This document shows positions 1 through 10,275 of a stretch of 64,000 bases of DNA, piece by piece (the first letter of the stretch is position 1; every line of letters starts with the position of its first letter). The notes under the pieces were generated by a model that was not told where the DNA came from, ran no database searches, and saw only the letters and a list, made by a program, of their open reading frames with translations. The DNA is from Salvelinus alpinus. Its lineage: Eukaryota > Chordata > Actinopteri > Salmoniformes > Salmonidae. Both the position numbers and the translations under genes were made by a program. The stretch is from the NCBI RefSeq assembly GCF_045679555.1, contig NC_092115.1:40805728-40869727 (forward strand), in the 5' to 3' direction.

Positions 1-390
1 TGCCCAAATTGTATAATTACTCCTGTCTATAAAGAAATAAATACTTTACCAGAAAGCATGACGTTGCCACAGAGGAATCAGGGATCATTAGCTTCTTTAA
101 AAAAAGACCTGTGTATGGTTTCAAACCACAGGCATAAGCCTACAAGCTTATTTGGGCAGTGTGTGTGGCAATAGGCTTCACTGATTATTGAGGTTCGGCT
201 GTCAGTGAAAAGCATCTCAAATATGTGTGAAGATAATGTATCTTGAGTATTATTTAAAATGTTGAGACAAGAAGGGGGGGGTTGTGTGGTGAAGATATAG
301 GTGAGTCTCTCTTCAGAATGTCCTCCGCTGGCTTCCACCAATTCTTGCTCCTTCATTGTTTCATTGTGTGAATTGTTTCATTGTGTGAAT
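1..390. other. no gene recognised
   Basis: AT-rich sequence with short ORFs only. No domain, splice-bounded exon or known repeat could be supported. A 17-bp direct duplication lies at about 357-390, just before the LINE-type tail. Confidence 0.4.
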
Positions 391-640
391 TCTTGGCCAT
401 GTTCTGTTATATTCTCCACCCGGCACAGCCAGAAGAGGACTGGCCACCCCTCATAGCCTGGTTCCTCTCTAGGTTTCTTCCTACGATTTGGCCTTTCTAG
501 GGAGTTGTTCCTAGCCACCGTGCTTCTACACCTGCATTGCTTGCTGTTTGGGGTTTTAGGCTGGGTTTCTGTACAGCACTTCGAGATATTAGCTGATGTA
601 CGAAGGGCTATATAAAATAAACTTGATTTGAATTGATTGC
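391..640 (+). mobile_element. LINE-type 3' tail, truncated copy
   Basis: This sequence is almost identical to 19495-19742, the 3' end of a much longer copy inside gene D. It ends in an A-rich tail (ataaacttgatttgaattga), the usual end of this very common fish repeat. Only the last 250 bp are present, as expected for a 5'-truncated retrotransposed copy. I recognise the sequence as high-copy in salmonids but cannot assign a named family without a library search. Confidence 0.65.
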
Positions 641-757
641 CCTTAGATTGAGTTTATTATATCAATTCCCCGTTACAAATGTCACCAGTAGTAAATGTAC
701 CGTTAATTCCTGTCATTTGGTTACATTCATTTCTGTTAATGCATGTATTAATTAGAG

Positions 758-1455
758 TATTTTTTTTTTTAACCTTTATTTAACCAGGTAGGCCAGTTGA
801 GAACAAGTTGTAATTTACAACTGCGACCTGGCCAAGATAAAGCAAAGCAGTGCGACAAAAACAACAACACAGAGTTACACACAAAATAAAAATAAAATAA
901 AGAAATCTATGTACAGTGTGTGCAAATGTAGGGAGGTAGCAATAAATAGGCCATAGAGGCAAAATAATTACAATTTAGCATTAACACTGGAGTGATAGAT
1001 GTGCAGATGATGATGTGCAAGTAGAGATACTTGGGTGCAAAAGAGCAAGAGGATAAATAACAATAAGGGGATGAGGAGGTTGGGTGTGCTATTTACAGAT
1101 TGGCTGTGTGCAGGTGCAGTGATCGGTAAGCTGCTCAGACAGCTGATACTTAAAGTTAGTGAGGGAGATATGACTCCAGCTTCAGTGATTTTTGAAATTC
1201 GTTCCAGTCATTGGCAACAGAGAACTGGAAATAAAGGCGGCCAAAGTAAGTGTTGGCTTTGGGTATGACCAGTGAAATATACCTGCTGGAGCGCGTGCTA
1301 CGGGTGGGTGTTGCTATGGTGACCAGTGAGCTGAGATACGGCAGGACTTTACCTAGCAAAGACTTATGGATGACCTGGAGCCAGTGGGTTTGATGGCGAT
1401 TATGTAGTGAGGGCCAGCCAACGAGAGCATATAAAATTACCCACACAAACTTAAT
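758..1455 (-). mobile_element. LINE 3' end with C-terminal RT relic
   Basis: A poly-T run at about 760-772 marks the 3' tail of a minus-strand non-LTR element. On the minus strand, about 1156-1455 encodes a LINE ORF2 C-terminus, including NDWNEFQKSLKLE, typical of the end of fish LINE reverse transcriptases. The RT core is missing, so the copy is 5'-truncated. A second copy of the same tail lies at 55433-55846 in the 5' region of gene G. Its reading frame continues into the adjacent minisatellite without meaning. Confidence 0.7.
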
Positions 1456-1499
1456 TAAACTCCTCTTCTGGATGTATCTCAGCAAAAAGAGGGGAGAGG

Positions 1500-2358
1500 G
1501 AAACATCTTTACTCTGTTCAGCAATCTGCTGCTTCCGAGAAACATCTTTACTCTGTTCAGCAATATGCTGCTTCCGAGAAACATCTTTACTCTGTTCATC
1601 AATCAGTTGTTTCCTAGAAACATCTTTACTCTGTTCAGCAAGCTGCTGCTTCCTAGAAACATCTTTACTCTGTTCATCAATCAGCTGCTTCCTAGAAACA
1701 TCTTTACTCTGTTCATCAATCAGCTGCTTCCTAGAAACATCTTTACTCTGTTCAGCAAGCTACTGCTTCCTAGAAACATCTTTACTCTGTTCATCAATCT
1801 ACTGCTTCCTAGAAACATCTTTACTCTGTTCATCAATCTACTGCTTCCTAGAAACATCTTTACTCTGTTCAGCAAGCTACTGCTTCCTAGAAACATCTTT
1901 ACTCTGTTCATCAATCAGCTGCTTCCTAGAAACATCTTTACTCTGTTCAGCAAGCTACTGCTTCCTAGAAACATCTTTACTCTGTTCATCAATCTACTGC
2001 TTCCTAGAAACATCTTTACTCTGTTCAGCAAGCTACTGCTTCCTAGAAACATCTTTACTCTGTTCATCAATCTACTGCTTCCTAGAAACATCTTTACTCT
2101 GTTCATCAATCTACTGCTTCCTAGAAACATCTTTACTCTGTTCAGCAAGCTACTGCTTCCTAGAAACATCTTTACTCTGTTCATCAATCAGCTGCTTCCT
2201 AGAAACATCTTTACTCTGTTCAGCAAGCTACTGCTTCCTAGAAACATCTTTACTCTGTTCATCAATCTACTGCTTCCTAGAAACATCTTTACTCTGTTCA
2301 TCAATCTACTGCTTCCTAGAAACATCTTTACTCTGATCAGCAAGCTACTGCTTCCTAG
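1500..2358. repeat. 39-bp minisatellite, about 22 copies
   Basis: The unit reads roughly aacatctttactctgttca plus 20 further bases ending gcttcctaga. It repeats at exactly 39 bp about 22 times. Units fall into three classes by their middle: cagcaagct, catcaatcag and catcaatcta. Near the right end these follow a recurring order, indicating higher-order duplication of blocks of units. Because 39 is divisible by 3, long spurious ORFs run through it. On the minus strand one frame reads a 13-residue unit (EQSKDVSRKQL and two more residues) interrupted by TAG in many units. That frame may be original coding sequence of the adjacent retroelement. Confidence 0.9.
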
Positions 2359-2390
2359 ACATCCAAGTGTCAACTGTAGGGATCCTCTCT

Positions 2391-2690
2391 TCATTCAGAG
2401 GTTCTACAAACTCTCACCTTTGGGGTTTTCAAAGGAGAGGTCAACTCAGGAGGTTTACCAAAATCAGGATCACCCATAAACGTCTCAGACAGATCGACCA
2501 TGGTGGGATCGCTGACATCCTCAACACTAGACTTGCTCCCGGTGACTCTCTTAGACAGAGCACGTGTAACGGCACATGCTGGGAACACTGTAGGGTACTT
2601 TTCTGATAACCCATCAGGTTCCTCAATTCTGAGTTCCTTACAAACGACAGGATTTGGCACAACCTTCCCTCCAGCCAAATCATTTCCCAA
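2391..2690 (-). pseudogene. Ty3/gypsy-type pol fragment
   Basis: The minus-strand frame of about 99 residues starts with GNDLAGGKV, which I recognise from the protease-proximal part of fish Ty3/gypsy polyproteins (usually preceded by LL or IL), followed by an acidic linker. No RT, RNase H or integrase follows. The frame ends at a stop just before the 39-bp minisatellite. No LTRs are visible. It is best read as a retroelement relic, not a host gene. The assignment rests on remembered family sequence, so confidence is moderate. Confidence 0.5.
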
Positions 2691-2747
2691 TATGAATGAG
2701 ACCCCCTACTAACACACTGGAAACAGTTGCTGGAGTGTCAAAGGCAA

Positions 2748-2963
2748 AACACCCTCCAACATGAAGGGCTTCCCCAGTATAGTACTGTAGAAACACCCTC
2801 CAACATGAAGGGCTTTCCCAGTATAGTACTGTAGAAACACATGGAACAACAGTAACCATAGTAACACATTGGATAACATTCACAACATGGAACAACAGTA
2901 ACCATAGTAACACATTGGATAACATTCACAACATGGAACAACAGTAACCATAGTAACATTGTT
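2748..2963. repeat. two short tandem duplications (43 bp and 46 bp)
   Basis: A 43-bp unit (accctccaacatgaagggct plus 23 bp) occurs twice from about 2751. A 46-bp unit beginning atggaacaacagtaaccata follows, starting at about 2841, 2887 and 2933. Together they form a small composite minisatellite with no coding content. Confidence 0.85.
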
Positions 2964-3154
2964 TCCCCAAAAAAATCTAAAGGAAGTTTGTTCTGAAGTG
3001 TCTGTCCTGTATCTGAGATATATATAAAATAAAATAATATCTATATTTTTTACATGTCTTTAACCCCTTATTTATGTCACTAAAGTCTTTCCACATTTTG
3101 TTAAGTTACAGCCTTATTCTACTATGGATTAAATAAATAACAATCCTAATCAAT

Positions 3155-4718
3155 CTACAATCGTGGCCAAAAGTTTTGAGAATGACACAAATATTAATTT
3201 CCACAAAGTTTGCTGCTTCAGTGTCTTTAGATATTTTTGTCAGATGTTATGGAATACTGAAGTATAATTACAAGCATTTCATAAGTGTCAAAGGCTTTTA
3301 TTGACAATTACATGAAGTTTATGAAAAGAGTCAATATTTCCAGTGTTGACCCTTCTTTTTCAAGACCTCTGCAATCCGCCCTGGCATGCTGTCAATTAAC
3401 TTCTGGGCCACATCCTGACTGATGGCAGCCGATTCTTGCATAATCAATGCTTGGAGTTTGTCAGAATTTGTGGGTTTTTGTTTGTCCACCTGCCTCTTGA
3501 GGATTGACCACAAGTTCTCAATGGGATTAAGGTCTGGGGAGTTTCCTGGGCATGGACCCAAAATATCAATGTTTTGTTTCCCGAGCCACTTGGTTATCAC
3601 TTTTGCCTTATGGCAAGGTGCTCCATCATGCTGGAAAAGGCATTGTTCGTCACCAAACTGTTCCTGGATGGTTGGGAGAAGTTGCTCTCGGAGGATGTGT
3701 TGGTACCATTCTTTATTCATGGCTGTGTTCTTAGGCAAAATTGTGAGTGAGCCCACTCCCTTGGCTGAGAAGCAACCCCACACATGAATGGTCTCAGGAT
3801 GCTTTACTGTTGGCATGACACAGGACTGATGGTAGCGCTCACCTTGTCTTCTCCGGACAAGCTTTTTTCCGGATGCCCCAAACAATCGGAAAGGGGATTC
3901 ATCAGAGAAAATTACTTTACCCCAGTCCTCAGCAGTCCCATCCCTGTACCTTTTGCAGAATATCAGTCTGTCCCTGATGTTTTTCCTGGAGAGAAGTTGG
4001 TTCTTTACTGCCCTTCTTGACACCAGGCCATCCTCCAAAAGTCTTCGCCTCGCTGTGCGTGCAGATGCACTCACACCTGCCTGCTGCCATTCCTGAGCAA
4101 GCTCTGTACTGGTGGTGCCCCGATCCCGCAGCTGAATCAACTTTAGGAGACGGTCCTGGCGCTTGCTGGACTTTCTTGGGCGCCCTGAAGCTTTCTTCAC
4201 AACAATTGAACAGCTCTCCTTGAAGTTCTTGATGATCCGATAAATGGTTGATTTAGGTGCAATCTTACTGGCAGCAATATCCTTGCCTGTGAAGCCCTTT
4301 TTGTGCAAAGCAATGATGACGGCACGTGTTTCCTTGCAGGTAACCATGAGTGACAGAGGAAGAACAATGATTCCAAGCACCACCCTCGTTTTGAAGCTTC
4401 CAGTCTGTTATTCGAACTCAATCAGCATGACAGAGTGATCTCCAGCCTTGTCCTCATCAACACTCACACCTGTGTTAACGAGAGAATCACTGACATGTCA
4501 GCTGGTCCTTTTGTGGCAGGGCTGAAATGTAGTGGAAATGTTTTTGGGGGATTCAGTTCATTTGCATGGCAAAGAGGGACTTTGCAATTAATTGCAATTC
4601 ATCTGATCACTCTTCATAACATTCTGGAGTATATGCAAATTGCCATCATACAAACTGAGGCAGCAGACTTTGAAAATTAAAATTTGTGTCATTATCAAAA
4701 CTTTTGGCCACGACTGTA
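3155..4718 (-). mobile_element. Tc1/mariner element with intact transposase frame
   Basis: The termini are inverted repeats: the left end reads tacaatcgtggccaaaagtt and the right end is the complement of tacagtcgtggccaaaagtt, each bounded by TA. Full length is about 1564 bp. The single transposase ORF fills most of it on the minus strand. The ends differ from each other at only a few positions. It sits inside an older Tc1 remnant, so it is the younger of the two. Confidence 0.85.
3331..4347 (-). CDS. Tc1-like transposase, apparently uninterrupted (DD35E spacing)
   Basis: The frame encodes about 338 residues, the usual size of a Tc1 transposase. I chose the Met in MVTCKETRAV rather than the upstream one, because it begins the paired-type helix-turn-helix (about residues 1-50, GKDIAASKIAPKSTIYRI). 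A second HTH and an RPRK linker follow. Catalytic residues are visible: D in FSDESPF, D in FQHDGAPCH, E in NPIENLW. I count 35 residues between the second D and the E, whereas classical Tc1 and Sleeping Beauty have 34. The protein would bind its terminal repeats and cut and paste the element in the nucleus. No stop or frameshift is visible. Whether it is active is unknown. Confidence 0.85.
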   Translation of the reverse strand: MVTCKETRAVIIALHKKGFTGKDIAASKIAPKSTIYRIIKNFKESCSIVVKKASGRPRKSSKRQDRLLKLIQLRDRGTTSTELAQEWQQAGVSASARTARRRLLEDGLVSRRAVKNQLLSRKNIRDRLIFCKRYRDGTAEDWGKVIFSDESPFRLFGASGKKLVRRRQGERYHQSCVMPTVKHPETIHVWGCFSAKGVGSLTILPKNTAMNKEWYQHILREQLLPTIQEQFGDEQCLFQHDGAPCHKAKVITKWLGKQNIDILGPCPGNSPDLNPIENLWSILKRQVDKQKPTNSDKLQALIMQESAAISQDVAQKLIDSMPGRIAEVLKKKGQHWKY

Positions 4719-4973
4719 CACACAACACCTCATAATGAAAAAGCTAAAATAGGTTTGTAGAAAACATGTCACATTTATTAAAAAGAAAAAACAGATACCT
4801 TAATTTACAAGTATTCAGACCGTTTGCTATGAGACTTGAAATTGACCTCAGGTGCATACTGTTTCCGTTGATCATCGTTGAGATGTTTCTACAACTTGAT
4901 TGGAGTCCACCTGTGGTAAATTCAATTGATTGGACATGATTTGGAAAGGCACACACCTGTCTGGCTACCACAG

Positions 4974-5503
4974 CATTCTGAAGCGATACGCCATCCCATC
5001 TGGTTTGCGCTTAGTGGGACTATCATTTGTTTTTCAACAGGACAATGACCCCACACACCCCCAGGCTGTGTAAGGGCTATTTGACCAAAAAGGAGAGTGA
5101 TGGAGTGCTGCATCAGATGACCTGGCCTCCACATTCACCTGACGTCAACCCAATTGAAAGGATTTGGGATGAGTTGGACCACAGAGTGAAGGAAAAGCAG
5201 CCAACAAGTGCTCAGCATATGTGGGAACTCCTTCAAGACTGTTGGAAAAGCATTCCAGGTAAAGCTGGTTGAGACACTGCCAAGAGTGTTCAAAGCTGTC
5301 ATCAAGGCAAAGGGTGGCTACTTTGAAGAATCTAAAATATATTTTGATTTGTTTACCACTTTTTTGGTTACTACATGATTCCATATGTGTTATTTCATAG
5401 TTGTCATGTCTTCACTATTATTCTACAATGTAGAAAATAGTAAAAATAAAGAAAAACCCATGAATGACTAAGTGTGTCCAAACTTTGACTAATACTGTAT
5501 ATC
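4974..5503 (+). mobile_element. 3' half of another Tc1-like element
   Basis: A coding remnant at 5027-5272 reads HSPDVNPIERIWDELDHRV, the region around the catalytic glutamate of a Tc1 transposase. The 3' flank ends in gtgtccaaactttgactaat, a typical terminal repeat of a different Tc1 subfamily. The N-terminal half and the left terminus are missing. It abuts the older Tc1 remnant. Confidence 0.75.
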
Positions 5504-5792
5504 TCATGAATGTTTTTGCATTCAGTTACAAAAAGTCACTTTTTTACCACTTCTTCCATATGCAAACATGTAAGGAAAGCTTTTTTTTTTTAAATCAAAA
5601 GGGATGCTGTCAAATGTATTGAATTCAAATGGATTTACCCAGCCTACGAAGCACTACAGCCACTCTGTGATGACCAGTTTTGCTCTTTTATTGAGGGATC
5701 TAGTCTAGATTAAACCTCATAGGAAGACAGTTTTATCACGTGGAGGTTTCATTTAGGTCTCTGTATAACTAGATGCTGTTTGTCATTGACAG

Positions 5793-6479
5793 GAGAAAGA
5801 GCAGACTCTCACTATGACAGCAGGAAGAGTCCTTCAGGGGAACCAGACCCAGAGACGCCCAAAACAGCAAGACAACACCACTGCTCCCACTGTGAAAATA
5901 GTTTTCGCTGGTTAGGGAACCTAAAACGCCATGAGAGGACACACACAGGAGAAAAGCCATACCACTGCTTCCAATGTGAAAAGAGATTTTCCGGATCAGG
6001 GGACTTAAAAGCTCACGAGGGGACACACACGGGAGAAAAGCCTTTCCAATGTTTCCAGTGTGGAAAGAGTTTTATTCAGTTAGGAAGCCTGAAGGAGCAT
6101 GAGTGGACGCATACAGGAGAAAAGCCTCATCGCTGTGGAATGTTTTATTCAGTCAAGGAGTCTGAAGGAGAATGAGTGGACACACACAGGAGAAAAGCCT
6201 TTCCAATGTTCCCAGTGTGGAAACAGTTTTACTCAGAGAGGGCACCTTAAAGAGTATGAGAGAATACACACAGGAGAAAAGCCTTACCACTGCTCCCAGT
6301 GTAAAAATAGATTTTCCCGAGTAGGGGACCTAAAAGCTCATGAGAGGACACACACAGGAGAAAAGCCTTTCCAATGTTCCCAGTGTAGAAAGAGTTTGAC
6401 CGTGTTAACTACCCTGAAAAGGCATGAGAGAATACACACAGAAGAAAAGCCGGGCATTTTGATTCAGAGGGCACTCTGA
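5793..6479 (+). pseudogene. ZNF locus A: C2H2 zinc-finger exon, frameshifted
   Basis: A splice acceptor (tgtcattgacag) precedes the exon. The first 30 residues are the family's linker (about GERADSHYDSRKSPSGEPD). About seven C2H2 units follow, joined by HTGEKP-type linkers. Units 1-3 are in frame. In the fourth, near 6130-6150, bases are missing and the frame shifts, giving an early stop at about 6175; the remaining fingers continue in another frame. In unit 5 the first zinc-binding His is Tyr (LKEYERIH), and in unit 7 the core Phe is lost. The final residues and stop come from SINE-like sequence. No first exon is seen upstream. It would have been a DNA-binding nuclear protein; this copy looks dead. 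Confidence 0.8.
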
Positions 6480-6575
6480 TTCAGAGGGGTTGGGTTAAAT
6501 GCGGAAGACCCATTTCAGTTGAATGCATTCAGTTGTACAACTGACTTGGTATCTCCCTTTCCCATTCCCTATTAT
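6466..6575 (+). mobile_element. salmonid SINE 3' part
   Basis: The motif ctctgattcagaggggttgg followed by gttaaatgcggaaga is shared with 31195-31246, where it follows a SINE body. I recognise it as the 3' portion of a HpaI/FokI-like salmonid SINE. It overlaps the C-terminus of ZNF locus A. Confidence 0.65.
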
Positions 6576-6644
6576 AGAGCTCTGCTCAGCCTATAAACAT
6601 GAAAGCAAGGTTAGATTTTATGTTCTACATTATTATTATTATTA

Positions 6645-7770
6645 TTAGGGCAGCCACCGTAGAGCTCAGAGACAGGATTGTGTCGAGGCACAGATCTGGG
6701 GAAGGGTACCAAAAAATGTCTGCAGAATTGAAGGTCCCCAAGAACACAGTGGCCGCCATCATTCTTAAATGGAAGAAGTTTGGAACCACCAAGACTCTTC
6801 CTAGAGCTGGCCGCCCGGCCAAACTGAGCAATCGGGGGAGAAGGACCTTGGTCAGGGAGGTGACCAAGAACCCGATGGTCACTCTGACTGAGCTCCAGAG
6901 TTCCTCTGTGGAGATGTGAGAACCTTCCAGAAGGACAATCATCTCTGCAGCACTCCACCAATCAGGCCTTTATGGTAGAGAGGTCAGACGGAAGCCACTC
7001 CTCAGTAAAAGGCACATGACAGCCCGCTTGGAGTTTGCCAAAAGGCACCTAAAGACTCTCAGACCATGAGAAGCATGATTCTCTGGTCTGAAGAAACCAA
7101 GATTGAACTCTTTGGCCTGACTGCCAAGTGGCTCGCCTGGCGTAAAGTGTGGTGGTGGCAGCATCATCCTGCGGGGATGTTTTTCAGCGGCAGGGACTGG
7201 TAGACTATTCGGGATCGAGGGAAAGATGAACAGAGTGCAGACAGATCCTTGATGAAAACCTGCTACAGAGAGCTCAGGACCTCAGACTGGGGTGAAGGTT
7301 CACCTACCAAAGGGACAATGACCCTAAGCCCACAGCCAAGACAAGGCAGGAGTTGCTTCGGGAGAAGTCTCTGAATAACCTTGAGTGGCCCAGCCAGAGC
7401 CCGGACTTGAACCCGATCAGAGACCTGAAAATAGCTGTGCAGCGACGCTCCCCATCCAACCTGACAGAGCTTGAGAGGATCTGCAGAGAAGAATGGGAGA
7501 AACTCCCCAAATACAGGTGTGCCAAGCTTGTAGCGTCATACTCCAGAAGGTGTTTCAACAAAGTACGTAGTAAACGTCTGAATACTTATGTAGATTCTTC
7601 AGTTTCTTTTAATAAATTAGCAAAAAAATCTAAACTTGTTTTTGGTTGTCATTATGGGGTATTGTGTGTAGATGGAGTATTTAATTTTTTTAAAATCAAT
7701 TTTAGAATAAGGCTGTAACGTGACAAAATTTGGAAAAAGTGAAGGGTTTGAGTACTTTCCAAATGCACTG
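6645..7770 (+). mobile_element. Tc1-like element, inactivated transposase
   Basis: The N-terminal part (6650-6919) carries the paired-like domain (ELRDRIVSRHRSGEGYQKM). The C-terminal part (7353-7718) carries SPDLNPI followed directly by RDLKIAV: the four residues containing the catalytic Glu (normally ENLW) are deleted. Several frameshifts separate the two. The right end (aaggctgtaacgtgacaaaa to cactg at 7770) is the terminal repeat also seen inverted at 3083-3154. The left end is truncated after an ATT microsatellite. Confidence 0.8.
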
Positions 7771-7822
7771 TGTTGTTGCATCATGTAGGAGCAGTATAGA
7801 CCTAGTCTGTTCATTTTATATA
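7771..7822 (-). repeat. single monomer of the 63-bp satellite
   Basis: Read on the minus strand, this matches most of one unit of the satellite at 60956-64000 (atgaacagactaggtctata and ctgctcctac). It is squeezed between the ends of two Tc1 elements and is degraded at both sides. Confidence 0.75.
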
Positions 7823-7828
7823 CACTTG

Positions 7829-9388
7829 TTCTTGTTAACAAACTTTAGTTTTGGCAAGTCGGTTAGGACATCTACTTTGTGCATGACACAAGTAATTTTT
7901 CCAACAATTGTTTACAGACAGATTATTTCACTTATAATTCACTGTATCACAATTCCAGTGGATCAGAAGTTTACATACACTAAGTTGATTGTGCCTTTAA
8001 ACAGCTTGGAAAATTCCAGAAAATTATGTCATGGCTTTAGAAGCTTTTGATAGGCTAATTGACATAATTTGAGTCCAATGGATGTGTACCTTTGGATATA
8101 TTTCAAGGCCTACCTTCAAACTCAGTGCCTCTTTGCTTGACATCATGGGAAAATCAAAAGAAATCAGTCAAGACTTCAGAAAAAAGATTGTAGACCTCCA
8201 CAAGTCTGGTTCATCCTTGGGAGCAATTTCCAAAAGCCTGAATGTACCATGTCCATCTGTACAAAGAATAGTATGCAAGTATAAACACCACGGGACCAAG
8301 CAGCCGTCATACATTTCAGGAAGGAGACGCGTTCTGTCTCCTAGAGATGAACGTACTTTGGTGCGAAAAGAGCAAATCAATCCCAGAACAACAGCAAAGG
8401 ACCTTGTGAAGATGCTGGAGGAAACGGGTACAAAAGTATCTATATCCACAGTAAAACGAGTCCTATATCGACGTAACTTGAAAGGTCGCTCAGCAACGAA
8501 GAAGCCACTGCTCCAAAACCGCCATTAAAAAAAGCCAGACTACGGTTTGCAACTGCACATGGGGACAAATATCGTACTTTTTGGAGAAATGTCCTCTGGT
8601 CTGATGAAACAAAAACAGAACTGTTTGGCCATAATGACCATTGTTATGTTTGGAGAAAGAAGGGGGAGATGTAGAACACCATCCCAACCGTGAAGCATGG
8701 GGATGGCAGCATCATGTTGTGTGGGTGCTTTGCTGCAGGAGGGACTGGTGCACTTCACAAAATAGATGGCATCATGAGGCAGGAAAATGCATGGATATAT
8801 TGAAGCAACATTTCAAGACAACAGTCAGGAAGTTACAGCTTGGTTGCACATGGGTCTTCCAAATGGACAATGACCCAAGCATACTTCCAAAGTTGTGGCA
8901 AAATGGCTTAAGGACAACAAAGTCAAGGTATTGGAGGGGCCATCACAAAGCTATGACCTCAATCCTATAGAGAATTTGTGGGCAGAACTGAAAAAGTGTG
9001 TGCGAGCAAGGAGGCCTACAAACCTGACTCCGTTACACCAGCTCTGTCAGGAGGAATGGGCCAAAATTCACCCATCTTATTGTCGGAAGCTTGTGGAAGG
9101 CTACCTGAAATGTTTGACCCAAGTTAAACAATTTAAAGGCAATGCTACCAAATACTAATTGAGTGTATGTAAACTTCTGACCCACTAGGAATGTGATGAA
9201 AGAAATAAAAGCTGAAAGAAATAATTCTCTATACTATTATTCTGACATTTCACATTCTTAAAATAAAGTGGTGATCCTAACTGACCTGAGACAGGGGATT
9301 TTTACTAGGATTAAATGTCAGGAATTGTGAAAAACTGAGTTTAAATGTATTTGGCTAAGGTGTATGTAAACTTATGACTTCAACTGTA
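7829..9388 (+). mobile_element. Sleeping Beauty-type salmonid Tc1, defective
   Basis: The inner direct repeat (gatcagaagtttacatacac) and the right terminus (tatgacttcaactgta) are those of the salmonid Tc1 subfamily used to reconstruct Sleeping Beauty. The outer part of the left inverted repeat is missing. The transposase starts at about 8144 ([14 protein letters not shown]), and the DNA-binding domain is intact to about 8528, where a stop occurs. Further stops and shifts follow. The C-terminal part (8895-9158) keeps NPIENLW. The second catalytic Asp region has mutated to DNDPS. It cannot encode a full transposase. Confidence 0.9.
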
Positions 9389-9755
9389 TATGTACCTAAA
9401 TGTTTCATATTCATAATTTTTATGATTATAAATGTGATAATAATGGAATATCTACATAGGCGTACAGAGGACCATTATCAGCAACCATCACTCCTGTATT
9501 CCAATGGCTCGTTGTGTTAGCTATTCCAAGTTTATCATTTTAAAAGGTTAATTGATCAGTAGAAAACCATTTTGCAATTATGTTAGCAAAGCTGAAAACT
9601 GTTGTGCTGATTTAACAAAGCTTTTGTAAACAGTGTGCTGGCCTTCTTGTTCTTTAACAAAGCTGAAAACTCTTGTTCTGATTTGAAGAAGCAATAACAT
9701 TTTCTTTTTTTTCTGGAACAAACGTCCTACTGTATTATATATAGTCCAGTGTTAT
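9389..9755. other. no gene recognised; probable intron or 5' flank of locus B
   Basis: AT-rich sequence. The stretch after about 9750 is related to the intron that precedes the finger exon in loci D, E and G. Nothing coding is seen. Confidence 0.4.
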
Positions 9756-9862
9756 GGGTCTATATTATTGTTAGGTGAAGTTATGGGTCCTACAGTAGGT
9801 CTATGTTGTTGTTAGGTGAAGTTATGGGTCACACCGTCTATGTTGTTAGGTGAAGTTTTGGG
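9756..9862. repeat. 40-bp intronic minisatellite, about 2.5 copies
   Basis: The unit is ggtcctacagtaggtctatg followed by ttgttgttaggtgaagttat. The same unit occurs in the equivalent intron position at 23155-23470 and, inverted, at 33640-33712 and 48445-48715. This copy is the most degraded. Confidence 0.85.
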
Positions 9863-10275
9863 CCATTTTGGCATACAAACCATTAGTTTCAGGCTGATGG
9901 AAAAGCTAGCGAAAGAGCAGTTTACTGGTTGAAGTGTTTTTTAAGTATAAAGCAGTTGATTTGCAACAATAACACAGTAACACACAGGACATTCAAGCGA
10001 GACTTATAATTATAATCCAAAAGTAGTGTGAAATGCACTCATATCAGCAACTTTAACTTTCTTCTAGCCTACAATCATCGATGTTTCTACTGTGAAAACA
10101 AGACAAAATAGGACTTTCTCACTTGACTGTCTTAAGACAATTGTCAAATAATTTTAACATTCATTACAGACGTCAATTGTTGTACAACATGGCTACGTTG
10201 TTGGCATCACCTTTTACAGTGAAATTTTGCTGTTGTGGGCCTTTAACAATCTGTCTGACTTTGTTGTTCACACAG

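Larger units (their letters stand above)
3083..4973 (+). mobile_element. older Tc1-like remnant split by a nested element
   Basis: Bases 3083-3154 match the terminal region of a salmonid Tc1 element (tccacattttgttaagttac), the same end seen in reverse near 7700-7765. Bases 4719-4973 carry the 5' untranslated part of that family (tccacctgtggtaaattcaa). The element at 3155-4718 separates them. No transposase remains, so this was already a deleted copy when the second transposon landed in it. Confidence 0.65.

Noticed and set aside
1472..2479. 335-residue Leu/Phe-rich ORF, + strand
   Set aside because: A shadow of the 39-bp minisatellite. No start context, domain or homologue is visible, and the period is a multiple of three.
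6599..6961. overlapping minus-strand ORFs of about 105-116 residues
   Set aside because: Antisense shadows of the Tc1 transposase N-terminal region and an ATT microsatellite.
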